Source: Clostridiales bacterium (GTDB lineage Bacteria > Bacillota > Clostridia > Christensenellales > Aristaeellaceae). Taken from it: a DNA stretch of 16,343 nucleotides. The stretch spans positions 1-16,343 of the forward strand of contig SFNY01000051.1 in the NCBI GenBank assembly GCA_004554085.1, read 5' to 3'. Below are positions 1-7,075 of this stretch, piece after piece. Under the pieces are notes generated by a model, which was not told the origin of the DNA, did not search any database, and saw only the letters and a program-made list of their open reading frames with translations. Position 1 is the first letter of the stretch. Each line of letters begins with the position of its first letter. Made by a program: the position numbers and the translations under genes.

Positions 1-65
1 GTCCCCAGGCTCCTTTCGAATGTTGGTGTCGCAACTCCATTCTACCAGCTGCCTGCCTACCATGT

Positions 66-650
66 CTATTCCTTTTTGCGCAACTTATTGTACCTTATCT
101 TCAGAAGCTCCGCCATCGAGGTTTTCTTCAGATACCGCAGGGAGACCAGCGTGGACAGGAGGAACATGCCGAGGCTCACGACCAGGGTCAAAAGAATCCC
201 TTGGGCGGAATAGGCGGAGACGGTGAAGGGCAGCTCCATCAGCGAGGAAAACAGCGCCACGAGGAGCTGGAAGATCACCAGCCCCGCGCCCATGCCCGCC
301 AGCATGGCGAGGAAGGACAGGATGCCCGTCTCGCAGGCGAACAGCGTCTGGATGTTGCGCCGGGTCATGCCCAGCGTCAGGTACATGCCGAATTCCTTCC
401 GCCGCAGCTTCAGCATGAAGCCCGTGGCGTAGCTGAGTACGAGAGATGTGACCAGGCAGGACAGCACCGTGACCATGGTGAACATGGTGCGCACATCGGA
501 GGAATCCTCGGCAAGCGAACGGATGCGGTCGCTGTAGCTGAGGTTGTTGACCGCAAACATCAGCGCGATGCTCAGCGCGACGGTGACGAAGTAGATCAGG
601 TAGCTGCCGATCTGCCGCCGGACGTTCCGCAGGGCAAGCTTAGCGAACAT
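66..650 (-). CDS. Truncated FtsX-like ABC transporter permease (BceB/SalY-type)
   Basis: N-terminal part of a membrane permease that would pair with the ATPase encoded just upstream, as in peptide-antibiotic sensing and detoxification transporters. Residues 1-12 (MFAKLALRNVRR) match the usual start of this family. They are followed by a hydrophobic helix (about residues 15-37) and further helices near 56-78, 104-130 and 145-168 in an FtsX-like core. I chose ATG at 650 rather than the in-frame GTG at 659 because the family begins MFxKLALRN and the GTG lies directly against the G-rich stretch. The gene overlaps the ATPase stop by a few bases. Full-length relatives have roughly 600-700 or more residues; this one ends after about 194, in a Lys/Arg-rich tail with ATA and AGG codons and AT-richer DNA. 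It is therefore broken, interrupted by an insertion, or a split gene. The family assignment is firm; function of this fragment is doubtful. Confidence 0.75.
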   Translation of the reverse strand: MFAKLALRNVRRQIGSYLIYFVTVALSIALMFAVNNLSYSDRIRSLAEDSSDVRTMFTMVTVLSCLVTSLVLSYATGFMLKLRRKEFGMYLTLGMTRRNIQTLFACETGILSFLAMLAGMGAGLVIFQLLVALFSSLMELPFTVSAYSAQGILLTLVVSLGMFLLSTLVSLRYLKKTSMAELLKIRYNKLRKKE

Positions 651-1404
651 CCGCCTCACCCCCCAGCGCCGCCATGACGTTCAGAATCTCGTGGTACATG
701 CTCTGGCGGCTGCGATCCCCCCGGTACAGCTCGTTCCAGATCTTCCCGTCCTTCAGAAACAGCACCCGGTCGGCGTAGGAGCCGACCACCGCGTCGTGGG
801 TCACCATGAGGATGGTGGAGCCGAGGCTTTGGTTCATCCGGGTGAAGGTCTGCATCAGGCTCCGGGAGTTGGCGCTGTCCAGCGCGCCGGTGGGCTCGTC
901 CGCCAGAATCAGTGCGGGCTCGGTGATCAGCGCCCGGGCACATGCAGCGCGCTGCCGCTGTCCGCCGGAGAGCTGCCGGGGGAACTTGTCCAGCTGTTCC
1001 GCGATCTCCAGCGCGGCGGCGACCTGCGCAAGCCGCTTTTTCGTCTCCGGCAGAGCGCATCTCCGCAGGTTCAGCGGCAGCACGATGTTTTCGGCCACGG
1101 TCAGCGTGTCCAGCAGGTTGTACTCCTGAAAGATGAAGCCCAGGCGATCCCGGCGGAACGCGGCCAGCGCCTGCTCCCGCATTTCGGCGATGTTGCGGCC
1201 TTCCAGAAGGATGCCGCCGGAGCTGGGGCGGTCGATGGTGGCGATGACGTTCAGCAGCGTGCTCTTGCCGGAGCCGGACGCGCCCATGACGGCGGTGAAT
1301 TCGCCCCTTTCCATGGCGAAGCTCACGCCGTTCAGCGCCCGGGAGACGTTGTCCCCGCTGCCGTAGTATTTGCTCACGTTTTTGATTTCTAGCAGAGTGT
1401 TCAT
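640..1404 (-). CDS. ABC transporter ATP-binding protein (BceA/LolD-like)
   Basis: ATPase subunit of a MacB/BceA-type exporter that would power the adjacent permease at the cytoplasmic membrane. The 254 residues contain every nucleotide-binding motif: Walker A GASGSGKST (41-49), Q-loop Gln93 in FIFQEYNLLD, signature LSGGQRQR (145-152), Walker B LILADEPTGALD (165-176) and the H-loop His203 in VTHD. The FQEYNLLDTLTVAENI segment and the TGALDS extension are typical of the antimicrobial-peptide and lipoprotein-release branch rather than nutrient importers. It starts at the ATG at 1404 behind a weak GGTGAG site. A 92-bp gap separates it from the kinase gene, enough for its own promoter, which is how such transporters are often controlled by their cognate regulator. 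Length is normal for the family. Confidence 0.93.
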   Translation of the reverse strand: MNTLLEIKNVSKYYGSGDNVSRALNGVSFAMERGEFTAVMGASGSGKSTLLNVIATIDRPSSGGILLEGRNIAEMREQALAAFRRDRLGFIFQEYNLLDTLTVAENIVLPLNLRRCALPETKKRLAQVAAALEIAEQLDKFPRQLSGGQRQRAACARALITEPALILADEPTGALDSANSRSLMQTFTRMNQSLGSTILMVTHDAVVGSYADRVLFLKDGKIWNELYRGDRSRQSMYHEILNVMAALGGEADVR

Positions 1405-1429
1405 GGTTACTCACCAGCCTTTCACGGCG

Positions 1430-1485
1430 ATTGTACCGCAAAAGGGCCCGATTTGTTCCAACGCTGACCGCATCCTGTCTTACAG
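1430..1485 (-). promoter_or_regulatory. Possible regulated promoter of the ABC transporter genes
   Basis: The 92-bp gap between the kinase and ATPase genes has a -10-like TACAAT (1430-1435, minus strand) but no good -35 hexamer. Upstream lies a small dyad, CTGT-N3-ACAG (475-485 within the 1400 block, i.e. 1475-1485). Known BceR-type regulators bind a dyad just upstream of their transporter promoter, so activator dependence is plausible. This is inference from position; the motif is weak. Confidence 0.25.
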
Positions 1486-1496
1486 TTTTGTTGGAT

Positions 1497-2462
1497 TCAG
1501 TTGGGAAAGCGGAAGCTGAAGCGGGTGAAGCACCCCTCCTCGGAGGCGATCTCCAGGGAGATGTTCAGCGCCTCGCACAGCTTGCTTACGATGTACAGCC
1601 CCATGCCGGTGCTGCCGCCATGCTTTCGCCCCGCACTGCCGGTGAAGCCGCGCTCCGTGACCCGCGTCCGCTCGTGGGCCGGGATGCCGGGGCCGTCGTC
1701 CTCAAAGATCAGGCAACCCGGCTCCAGTTCGATCTGAATCCGGCAGCCGGGGCAGTATTTGGCGCAGTTGATGAGCAGCTGCTTGAGGATGAACACCACG
1801 CGCTTCGCATCCGTGTAGACCTCCGCCGCCCCGTCGATGGACACGGAGATGTCCGCCGCGATCAGCAGCTCCATCTCCTCCCGGATGGCCTGATCGCAGG
1901 TCGCGCGCAGGTCGGCAAGCGCAATCTGGGTGTCCTTCTCCGCCGTGCGCAGCTTGGCATAGGTCAGGATGGTCTCGCTCAGGTTGTCCGCGCGGCGCAG
2001 CTCCTGCCGCAGCTTGGACGAATCCCTGCCGTTGGCGAGGATCAGCGAACAGGCGGTCAGCGGCGTCTTGATCTCGTGCACCCAGCGCTCCACATAGTCG
2101 CAGTAGTCCTCCATCTCCGACCGGGCCTGCTCCACCGCGCCGATGGCGGAGCGGGAGATTTCCTTCATCAATAGATAGTATTCCAGCTCCACCGCGTCCC
2201 GGGGGCGCTGAAGCGTCTCGCCGATCAGGTACCTCTCCGGCAGCGCGTCCAGGCGACGCCGCAGCGCCCGAAGCCGTCGGTCGGTGCGCCGCCAGCCGAC
2301 GAGCACGCAGGCCAGCAGCACGAGCGCGCCGCTGAGCAGCAGGATCAGCGAGAGCGAAGCGGGAATCGCGCAGAACCAGCACACCAGCATAAGATACAGG
2401 CTTGCCATCGCCGCCGCGCACAGGGGCACGGCCTTCGCGCAGACGTACCTCCACAGACTCAC
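1497..2462 (-). CDS. Sensor histidine kinase, BceS-like (intramembrane-sensing type)
   Basis: Membrane histidine kinase that should phosphorylate the response regulator encoded just upstream. The start is GTG at 2462, overlapping the regulator's stop as GTGA; a longer reading frame upstream only runs through the regulator gene. The 321 residues begin with two closely spaced transmembrane helices (about 10-30 and 33-56) and almost no extracellular loop, the architecture of intramembrane-sensing kinases that rely on a partner transporter for stimulus detection. The phosphoacceptor is His129 in WVHEIKTPL. The ATPase domain shows an N box at LLINCAKYC (Asn232), a G1 box DDGPGI (255-260) and a GSTGMGLYI G2 box (283-291). 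Order regulator-kinase-ATPase-permease matches Bce/Psd-type peptide-antibiotic resistance modules, so cell-wall-active peptides are the likely signal; that part is inference. Confidence 0.9.
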   Translation of the reverse strand: MSLWRYVCAKAVPLCAAAMASLYLMLVCWFCAIPASLSLILLLSGALVLLACVLVGWRRTDRRLRALRRRLDALPERYLIGETLQRPRDAVELEYYLLMKEISRSAIGAVEQARSEMEDYCDYVERWVHEIKTPLTACSLILANGRDSSKLRQELRRADNLSETILTYAKLRTAEKDTQIALADLRATCDQAIREEMELLIAADISVSIDGAAEVYTDAKRVVFILKQLLINCAKYCPGCRIQIELEPGCLIFEDDGPGIPAHERTRVTERGFTGSAGRKHGGSTGMGLYIVSKLCEALNISLEIASEEGCFTRFSFRFPN

Positions 2463-3070
2463 AGCCGGTACCCCACGCCGCGCACCGTGCGGATGAAGCC
2501 GTCCGCGCCGAGCTGCCTGAGCTTCTCCCGGAGCCTGCCGATGTTGACGTAGAGGGTGTTGCCGTCCACGTACATGCCGTTCGTCCACAGATCCTCGATC
2601 AGCTCGTCCCGGGTGCACAGCTCCCGCTGCATCAGGCACCAGAGGATGCGCGTCTCGTTTTTCGTCAGCTCCACAGTTTTGCCGCCAAAAACAGCTTTCA
2701 TGCCCGGCAGATCAAGCGTCAATCCCCGGACAGTGAGCGCATCACTTACCGCACCCTTCAGCATCCGCCCGATCCGCGCCAGCAGCACGGCGGAGTTGTA
2801 GGGCTTGCGAATGAAATCGTCCCCGCCCACGCCGAAGGCCAGCAGCTCGTCCTCCGGGGTATCCCGGGCGGTGAGGAAGATCACCGGGGTGTCGGATTGC
2901 TGCCGCAGCTTCCGGCAGCGGGTGAAGCCGCTCTCCCCCGGAAGGTTCACGTCCATCAGGATCAGGTCGCAGGGCATCTCCTCCACCGGCAGATAGCCGT
3001 TGGCCCGGAGCAGGGCGCTCAGCTCCGTCCGGATGGCATCATCGTCTTCAACAATCAGGATTCTCTTCAT
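2459..3070 (-). CDS. OmpR-family response regulator with a shortened receiver domain
   Basis: DNA-binding response regulator paired with the kinase that follows. ATG at 3070 is preferred over an upstream in-frame ATG at 3097 because the protein then starts MKRILIVEDD, the canonical first receiver strand. Acidic residues are at 9-11, the phosphoacceptor is Asp40 in LILMDVNLPG, Thr67 lies in FLTA and Lys89 in RKPY. The C-terminal half is a winged helix ending TVRGVGYRL. Oddity: the phosphorylated Asp is normally near residue 50-55, so about a dozen residues are missing between LLRANGY and DLILMD, where the second strand and helix of the receiver should be. The motifs on both sides are intact and the frame is kept. 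Its probable targets are the downstream ATPase-permease genes. Family is certain; whether the receiver folds normally is open. Confidence 0.9.
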   Translation of the reverse strand: MKRILIVEDDDAIRTELSALLRANGYLPVEEMPCDLILMDVNLPGESGFTRCRKLRQQSDTPVIFLTARDTPEDELLAFGVGGDDFIRKPYNSAVLLARIGRMLKGAVSDALTVRGLTLDLPGMKAVFGGKTVELTKNETRILWCLMQRELCTRDELIEDLWTNGMYVDGNTLYVNIGRLREKLRQLGADGFIRTVRGVGYRL

Positions 3071-3126
3071 ATTGCACACATCACCTTTCAGGAACATCCG
3101 TATTGCGCAGGTTTCCGGGAAACGGC

Positions 3127-3167
3127 GAAGCCGGGGAACCGCATATTTCGCAATTCCCCGGGCCTTC
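3127..3167 (-). terminator. Hairpin downstream of the MerR gene
   Basis: CCGGGGAA (3131-3138) pairs with TTCCCCGG (3154-3161), and GAAG/CTTC extends the stem outside. It lies just past the MerR stop and ahead of the response-regulator gene. There is no real U-run, so intrinsic termination is uncertain; it may act as a weak terminator or a 3' stability hairpin. Confidence 0.35.
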
Positions 3168-3175
3168 GGATGGAT

Positions 3176-3904
3176 TCATCGGGTGTAAACCTCGATCGCC
3201 GCCGCCATGAATGCCGCCGTGCCTTCGCCGAAGCGGTCGATGTTCTGCGTGAAGCGCGCATCGCCGACGTACATCTGGCCGAGACAGGCGAGGATCTCCT
3301 TCGTGCAAGTGTAGTAGCTGGCGCTGATGTAGTCCTGCCACCTCTTCACGAGGGCCTGCGCCTCCGGGCTGTCCGGGGCCAGCGCGCGCCTTTTGCCGAA
3401 TTCGCATAGAATCTCCGCGCCCTCGCCGTCCAGCATCCGCTGCTGCGCGTCGCCGGTGCGGGCCGACCGCGCCTCGTACTCGGCGTAGGCGGCGGTGTCG
3501 CCCCAGCGCTGCTTCGCCTCCTCGGCGTACCTCCTTCGCGTCTCCTCAATCTCCGTCGCATCGAACTGCCGGAAGCTCATATCCCGCTCTCCCTTCAATG
3601 TACTGTCCACCAGCGCAATCAGCCGATCGAGCCTGCCGCGCTTCTGCAAGAGCAGCTCCTTCTGCTTTCGCAGCGCGTCCTCCCGATCATAGGCGGGGTT
3701 CTGCATAATCCTTCGGATGTCCTCCAGGGGGAAGTCCAGCTCCCGGAAGAACAGTATCTGCTGCAAAAGCTCCAGATCCGCGTCGCTGTAAACCCGGTAG
3801 CCCGCCTCCGTGACCCCGTCCGGCTTCAAGAGGCCGATCTCGTCGTAGTAGTGCAGCGTTCGGACGGTGACGCCCGTCAGCTTGGCCACGTCGCTGATCT
3901 TCAT
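3176..3904 (-). CDS. MerR-family regulator with TipAS-like effector domain
   Basis: Transcriptional activator of the TipA/Mta type. Residues 1-70 form the MerR winged helix (KISDVAKLTGVTVRTLHYYDEIGLLKP, then GYRVYSDADLELLQQI). A dimerisation helix runs about 75-105, and residues 115-242 resemble the TipAS antibiotic-binding domain, with the characteristic RRRYAEEAKQRWGDT entry and the TCTKEILACLGQMYVGDARF helix pair. The 242-residue length is normal. The start codon overlaps the stop of the upstream peptidase gene (ATGA), so the two are translationally coupled. Regulators of this class sense cyclic or amphipathic antibiotics and activate promoters with an elongated 19-bp spacer; just such a promoter precedes this operon, so autoregulation is likely. 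The ligand cannot be told from sequence. Confidence 0.92.
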   Translation of the reverse strand: MKISDVAKLTGVTVRTLHYYDEIGLLKPDGVTEAGYRVYSDADLELLQQILFFRELDFPLEDIRRIMQNPAYDREDALRKQKELLLQKRGRLDRLIALVDSTLKGERDMSFRQFDATEIEETRRRYAEEAKQRWGDTAAYAEYEARSARTGDAQQRMLDGEGAEILCEFGKRRALAPDSPEAQALVKRWQDYISASYYTCTKEILACLGQMYVGDARFTQNIDRFGEGTAAFMAAAIEVYTR

Positions 3905-4806
3905 CGCCAGAAGTCCTCCGTCTGCTTCAGAATTTCTTCGGTCGGCGTGAGCGTCGCTTCATGGATGGACGCGCCCGTCCTCTCCAGATAGTGCCCGATC
4001 AGCGCATATCCGCAGGCGTAGCCGCCGCAGTAGGGCATTCCGATGGCCTTTCCGCCCCGCAGCGCCATGATTTCGTCGCCGTAGAGATAGGAAGAAAGCG
4101 TCTGGAAGTCGCGCGTTTCGAGCTTCTCCCGGATGCGCGGCACGACGGTCTCCCGCAGCACCTCCGGCGAGGTCTCCCGAACCCACCTACCGACCTTGTC
4201 CTCGCCGAACATCTCTGCGGCGAAGCGCTCCGCAAGGCCCTCCGACACGATCATGTCCGCCAGCGTGATCTGGCTGCTCCACTGCATGAACTGCCAGCGC
4301 ACGTTGTGGTTCGTCTCGTGGGCCAGCGCCACCGGCAGCAGCGCCAGCGAGCGTTCATTCGGCACGATGGAGCCGATGATGTAGCCTGGAATCCCGCCGT
4401 CGCCGCAGTAGTCGCCCGCCATGAAGGTCATGGGGCTCTGCGGGTCGCTCAGCACGACGGTGAACAGGTACTCCTGCTGCGGCAGCCGGATCCCGCGCTG
4501 TGCAAAGCCTGAGAGCGCGCTGCGGATGCTGTCCTCGCAGCTGGCCCAGAATCCGTCGCCGCTGATCTGATCGATCTCCCCGCGTCGCGCCGGCGTGATC
4601 TGCAACGGGGCATAGTAGCCGCTCATCGCGGCGGCGGAGACCACGTCATGGCCCCCGGCTTCCGCTCGCAGGGGAATCCCGACGCAGGACCACTTGAATT
4701 CAAAGGGCTTCATCAGCCCGTCCCGATAGATGTTCTCCTTCTCCGCCGGGGCCGCATCCATCATTTTCCGATAGATGCGGTCGGAGCGAATCGCTGTGAT
4801 CTTCAT
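3901..4806 (-). CDS. DUF2268-like putative zinc-dependent protease
   Basis: Putative soluble metallopeptidase of 301 residues; no signal peptide or membrane helix is visible. The HExxH zinc motif is HETNH at 163-167 in PVALAHETNHNVR, and a downstream SEGLAERFAAEMFG (about 189-202) supplies the glutamate expected as third ligand or structural acid. The region with GGIPGYIIGSIVPNERSLALLPV ahead of the motif and CGGYACGYALIGHYLERTG near the C-terminus fits DUF2268 proteins, which often sit next to regulators. ATG at 4806 follows a CGGAGG site. It is the first gene of a two-gene operon with the MerR regulator. Substrate and role are unknown; a stress-linked proteolytic or protein-modifying role is only suggested by the regulator. 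Family assignment rests on recognised motifs. Confidence 0.8.
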   Translation of the reverse strand: MKITAIRSDRIYRKMMDAAPAEKENIYRDGLMKPFEFKWSCVGIPLRAEAGGHDVVSAAAMSGYYAPLQITPARRGEIDQISGDGFWASCEDSIRSALSGFAQRGIRLPQQEYLFTVVLSDPQSPMTFMAGDYCGDGGIPGYIIGSIVPNERSLALLPVALAHETNHNVRWQFMQWSSQITLADMIVSEGLAERFAAEMFGEDKVGRWVRETSPEVLRETVVPRIREKLETRDFQTLSSYLYGDEIMALRGGKAIGMPYCGGYACGYALIGHYLERTGASIHEATLTPTEEILKQTEDFWR

Positions 4807-4850
4807 GCTTCAAACCTCCGTTTTGTCATCTCATGTCCGAACATGTGCAC

Positions 4851-4881
4851 AGGATACACCATGACGCGGCGTGAGAGTCAA
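4851..4881 (-). promoter_or_regulatory. MerR-type promoter with 19-bp spacer
   Basis: On the minus strand a -35 TTGACT (4876-4881) and a -10 TATCCT (4851-4856) are separated by exactly 19 bp. This is longer than the usual 17 and diagnostic of promoters activated by MerR-family proteins through DNA distortion. The spacer holds a small dyad, ACGC-C-GCGT, and the sequence TTGACTCTCACG at its upstream edge resembles operators of multidrug-responsive MerR proteins. It drives the peptidase-MerR operon, so it is probably autoregulated. Confidence 0.6.
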
Positions 4882-4925
4882 GAGGTTTGAAAGATTTATT
4901 TCGGCGGGACAGGCTCCCCTTCCTT

Positions 4926-5861
4926 TCAGTTCTTCCGGATCGATACGTCCCCAGAGGTGGTGTCGATCTCGATTCCGGCGCTGCCGCTGCCGCAGATGTA
5001 GCTGCGACCCTCCTTCTTCAGAGCGAAATCGGATTCAAAGTCGCCGCTGGTGGTGCTGACCTTCGCGGTGAAGTCCGCGTGCTCCGGGAGACTGAGCGCA
5101 ACGTCGCCGGAGGTGGCGCGGAGCCTGCATGTGGACGGCGCGGCTTCCAGTTCGCAGCGAATCGCGCCGCTGGCCGTCTTTGCCGACAGGGAATCCAGCG
5201 ATGCAGCCGTCAGCGCAATCCTGCCGGATGCCGATTCAAGCTCCGCCGCGTCGACGTGGCCGAGCGCCGCATCGATCCTGCCGGAGGCGGTGTCGATGCG
5301 AACCTCGGCGGCGCTGTCCCGCTGGGCCAGCTGAACGCTGCCGGACGCGCTCTTGAGATGGATTGCATTCGCGGCGCAGTCGATCCGGATGCTGCCGGAC
5401 GCGGTCGTGACGTCCAGCGTCTCCGCCGTCAGGGCATCCGCAGCAACCGTGGCGGATGCGGTGCGGATTTCGATATCGTCGAGGGAGAGCGTCTCCGGTA
5501 CGGTCAGCGTTAGCTCCTTGCGCCAGGAATTGAACGCGCGCTGCTTTGCGCCGGAGGTCGCAAACTGGACGTGCAGCGTGCCCTCCTCCAGCCACCAGTG
5601 CACCCGAAGCTCCTCCGGCATGCCCTCCTCCACCGCCTCCGACAGCAGAACCGTGTCCTGTGCATGGGTGAGAAGGTTCACGCTGCCGCTGGGCCAATCG
5701 ATTTCAATGCGCTTGATTTCCTCGGTGAACTCCGCGTCCCCGGCGGTGTAGCGATCCGCGTTTGCGTAGCTGGACGTGCGGAAGCCCGTGCAGCCGGTCA
5801 GCATGGACACCGTCGCAAGCGCCAGCGCGGCCAGAAAGATGTATACGATAGCTCTCTTCAT
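4926..5861 (-). CDS. DUF4097 beta-repeat lipoprotein
   Basis: Secreted, lipid-anchored protein of 311 residues. The N-terminus has a basic start, a hydrophobic stretch and a lipobox MLTGC with the lipidated Cys at 24. The mature part is a long ladder of short strands with the repeated pattern (T/S)ASGxI or TSGDV (for example TASATVAAD, TASGSIRID, SASGSVQLA, TASGRIDAA, SASGRIALT, TASGAIRCE, TTSGDFESD, TTSGDVSIR), the signature of DUF4097, a right-handed beta-solenoid-like domain. ATG at 5861 follows TAAGGAGAG and lies 12 bp after the upstream gene, so it is the last gene of a four-gene operon. Its biochemical role is not known; members are often in stress-regulated envelope operons, which fits here. 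Confidence 0.85.
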   Translation of the reverse strand: MKRAIVYIFLAALALATVSMLTGCTGFRTSSYANADRYTAGDAEFTEEIKRIEIDWPSGSVNLLTHAQDTVLLSEAVEEGMPEELRVHWWLEEGTLHVQFATSGAKQRAFNSWRKELTLTVPETLSLDDIEIRTASATVAADALTAETLDVTTASGSIRIDCAANAIHLKSASGSVQLAQRDSAAEVRIDTASGRIDAALGHVDAAELESASGRIALTAASLDSLSAKTASGAIRCELEAAPSTCRLRATSGDVALSLPEHADFTAKVSTTSGDFESDFALKKEGRSYICGSGSAGIEIDTTSGDVSIRKN

Positions 5862-5873
5862 TTTGCTCTCTCC

Positions 5874-6482
5874 TTAAATCGATTTGCGCCGTCCCAGATA
5901 GCGAAGCACCTGACGGCGGTAGGCCCGATATTCCGCGCCGAATGCGGCGCTCAGATGGCGCTCCTCCTGCAGGATCTGCAGGTGCAGCATGACGATCGCA
6001 AAGGCGGTGAACATCCCCGTCAGCAGATTGCAGAACATGAACAGCACGCCGAGATATTGCAGATCGAAGCCCAGAAAGGCCGGATTGCGGCTGTACCTGT
6101 AGATGCCGTCCGTCACCAGAGCCGTTTTGTCCTTTCCCGGGATTCCGGCGCGCCAGCTGTCCTTCATGCAGAGAACGGAGATCAAGAAGATCAGGTCGCC
6201 GATCATGCCGACGCAGAAGCCAGTGAAGCGGGTGCCTGCGGGCAGGTGGCTCCAGCCGAAGCCGATGGACAGCAGCTGCGCAGGGACGATCCCCACGGTG
6301 GCGATCCCCATCAGCGCCTCAACCCTGCGGGTCTGTCCACCCTTTCCGCGCCCGATCTGCATGGTCTGGATGCCGCGGCGCTTCTGCCGCCACTGTTTCG
6401 CGAGGTATACGCCATAGAATGCCGCCAGAATCAGCAGCGCCAGCAGGCGATAGGGCAGGGATGCCTCCAGGGGTAGCTTCAT
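5874..6482 (-). CDS. Isoprenylcysteine carboxyl methyltransferase-like membrane protein
   Basis: Integral membrane protein of 202 residues related to the ICMT/phospholipid-methyltransferase superfamily. ATG at 6482 behind GTGGAGG is chosen; a longer reading frame only runs back into the preceding gene. Helices are visible near 10-27, 57-77, 84-105 and 145-170. The conserved C-terminal block is present: GIYRYSRNPAFLGFDLQYLG (SAM and substrate binding) and then LQILQEERHLSAAFGAEYRAYRRQVLRYL, the EE...FG..Y..Y signature. Bacterial members rarely have a known substrate, and prenylcysteine itself is unlikely. The 14-bp and 12-bp gaps to its neighbours place it within the operon ending with the DUF4097 lipoprotein, suggesting an envelope or lipid-related role. 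Family assignment is firm; reaction unknown. Confidence 0.85.
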   Translation of the reverse strand: MKLPLEASLPYRLLALLILAAFYGVYLAKQWRQKRRGIQTMQIGRGKGGQTRRVEALMGIATVGIVPAQLLSIGFGWSHLPAGTRFTGFCVGMIGDLIFLISVLCMKDSWRAGIPGKDKTALVTDGIYRYSRNPAFLGFDLQYLGVLFMFCNLLTGMFTAFAIVMLHLQILQEERHLSAAFGAEYRAYRRQVLRYLGRRKSI

Positions 6483-6496
6483 AACGGTTCCTCCAC

Positions 6497-7063
6497 TTAC
6501 AGAATTCCTGTGATCGTCATGGTCGAAACGGTCTCCGCCGCTTCGCAGCCGTCCTCTTCCTCCGGCAGACGCACCGGCACCCAGATGCCGCATTCGTAGT
6601 CGGGGCTGCGCATGTCGCCGGGGGAGTAGACCTCCAGCATGGTCTTGCCGTCCGCGCCGAGTCGACTGCCCTCGCCCGGGAGCCACTCCTGCAGAACCTG
6701 CGCGTTCAGCGCCTGCAGGGAGCCGGGCAGGGGCCCCTTCGCGGAGAACATCGCCCAGTCGCCTTCGGGAAAGGCGCGTTTCTTCAGACCCTCCGGCACC
6801 TCGCCGCCCCGATACAGTCCGGCGATCCAGTATTCAAAGAAACCTTCCCTCTCCTCGCAGATGGCGAACATGCCCACGCCGTTTTCGAGGATGGCCGCCT
6901 CCAGCGGATTCTCCGGCTTCATGGTCTGCCAGAGCCGCGCGAACCGCTGCGCATACGCCTTCTCCCAGAACTCGGGACACCTCTGATACCCCTCCTCCGG
7001 GCGGATGGATGTGGAAAAGCCGATGAAGCGCATGGCGGGCTTGTGTTCGTATCTTGCTTTCAT
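6497..7063 (-). CDS. Stand-alone GyrI-like/AraC effector-binding domain protein
   Basis: Soluble protein of 188 residues resembling the GyrI-like small-molecule binding domain usually fused to AraC-type DNA-binding domains. Here no helix-turn-helix is present. Visible signs are the N-terminal strand ARYEHKPAMRFIGFST, the central GMFAICEEREGFFEYWIAGLY strand-helix unit, FPEGDWAMFSAKGPLPGSLQALNAQVLQEWLPG (the typical 'W-F-G-P' segment) and a C-terminal strand CGIWVPV. Of two in-frame ATGs (7069, 7063) the second has correct spacing: AAGGAG ends 8 bp before it but only 2 bp before the first. That ribosome binding site overlaps the stop codon of the upstream gene, so translation is coupled. Such free-standing proteins bind or hydrolyse cationic or cyclic compounds in some studied cases; the ligand here is unknown. 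Confidence 0.75.
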   Translation of the reverse strand: MKARYEHKPAMRFIGFSTSIRPEEGYQRCPEFWEKAYAQRFARLWQTMKPENPLEAAILENGVGMFAICEEREGFFEYWIAGLYRGGEVPEGLKKRAFPEGDWAMFSAKGPLPGSLQALNAQVLQEWLPGEGSRLGADGKTMLEVYSPGDMRSPDYECGIWVPVRLPEEEDGCEAAETVSTMTITGIL

Positions 7064-7075
7064 TTCCATCTCTCC

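Noticed and set aside
1..63. Minus-strand frame starting MVGRQLVEW that runs off the left edge
   Set aside because: A ribosome binding site (AAGGA) is plausible, but 21 residues without a recognisable family are too little to call a gene; noted in the truncation finding.
4833..4846. CATGTCCGAACATG dyad upstream of the peptidase gene as a LexA/DinR box
   Set aside because: It lacks the GAAC-N4-GTTC core; the MerR-type promoter explains the region better.
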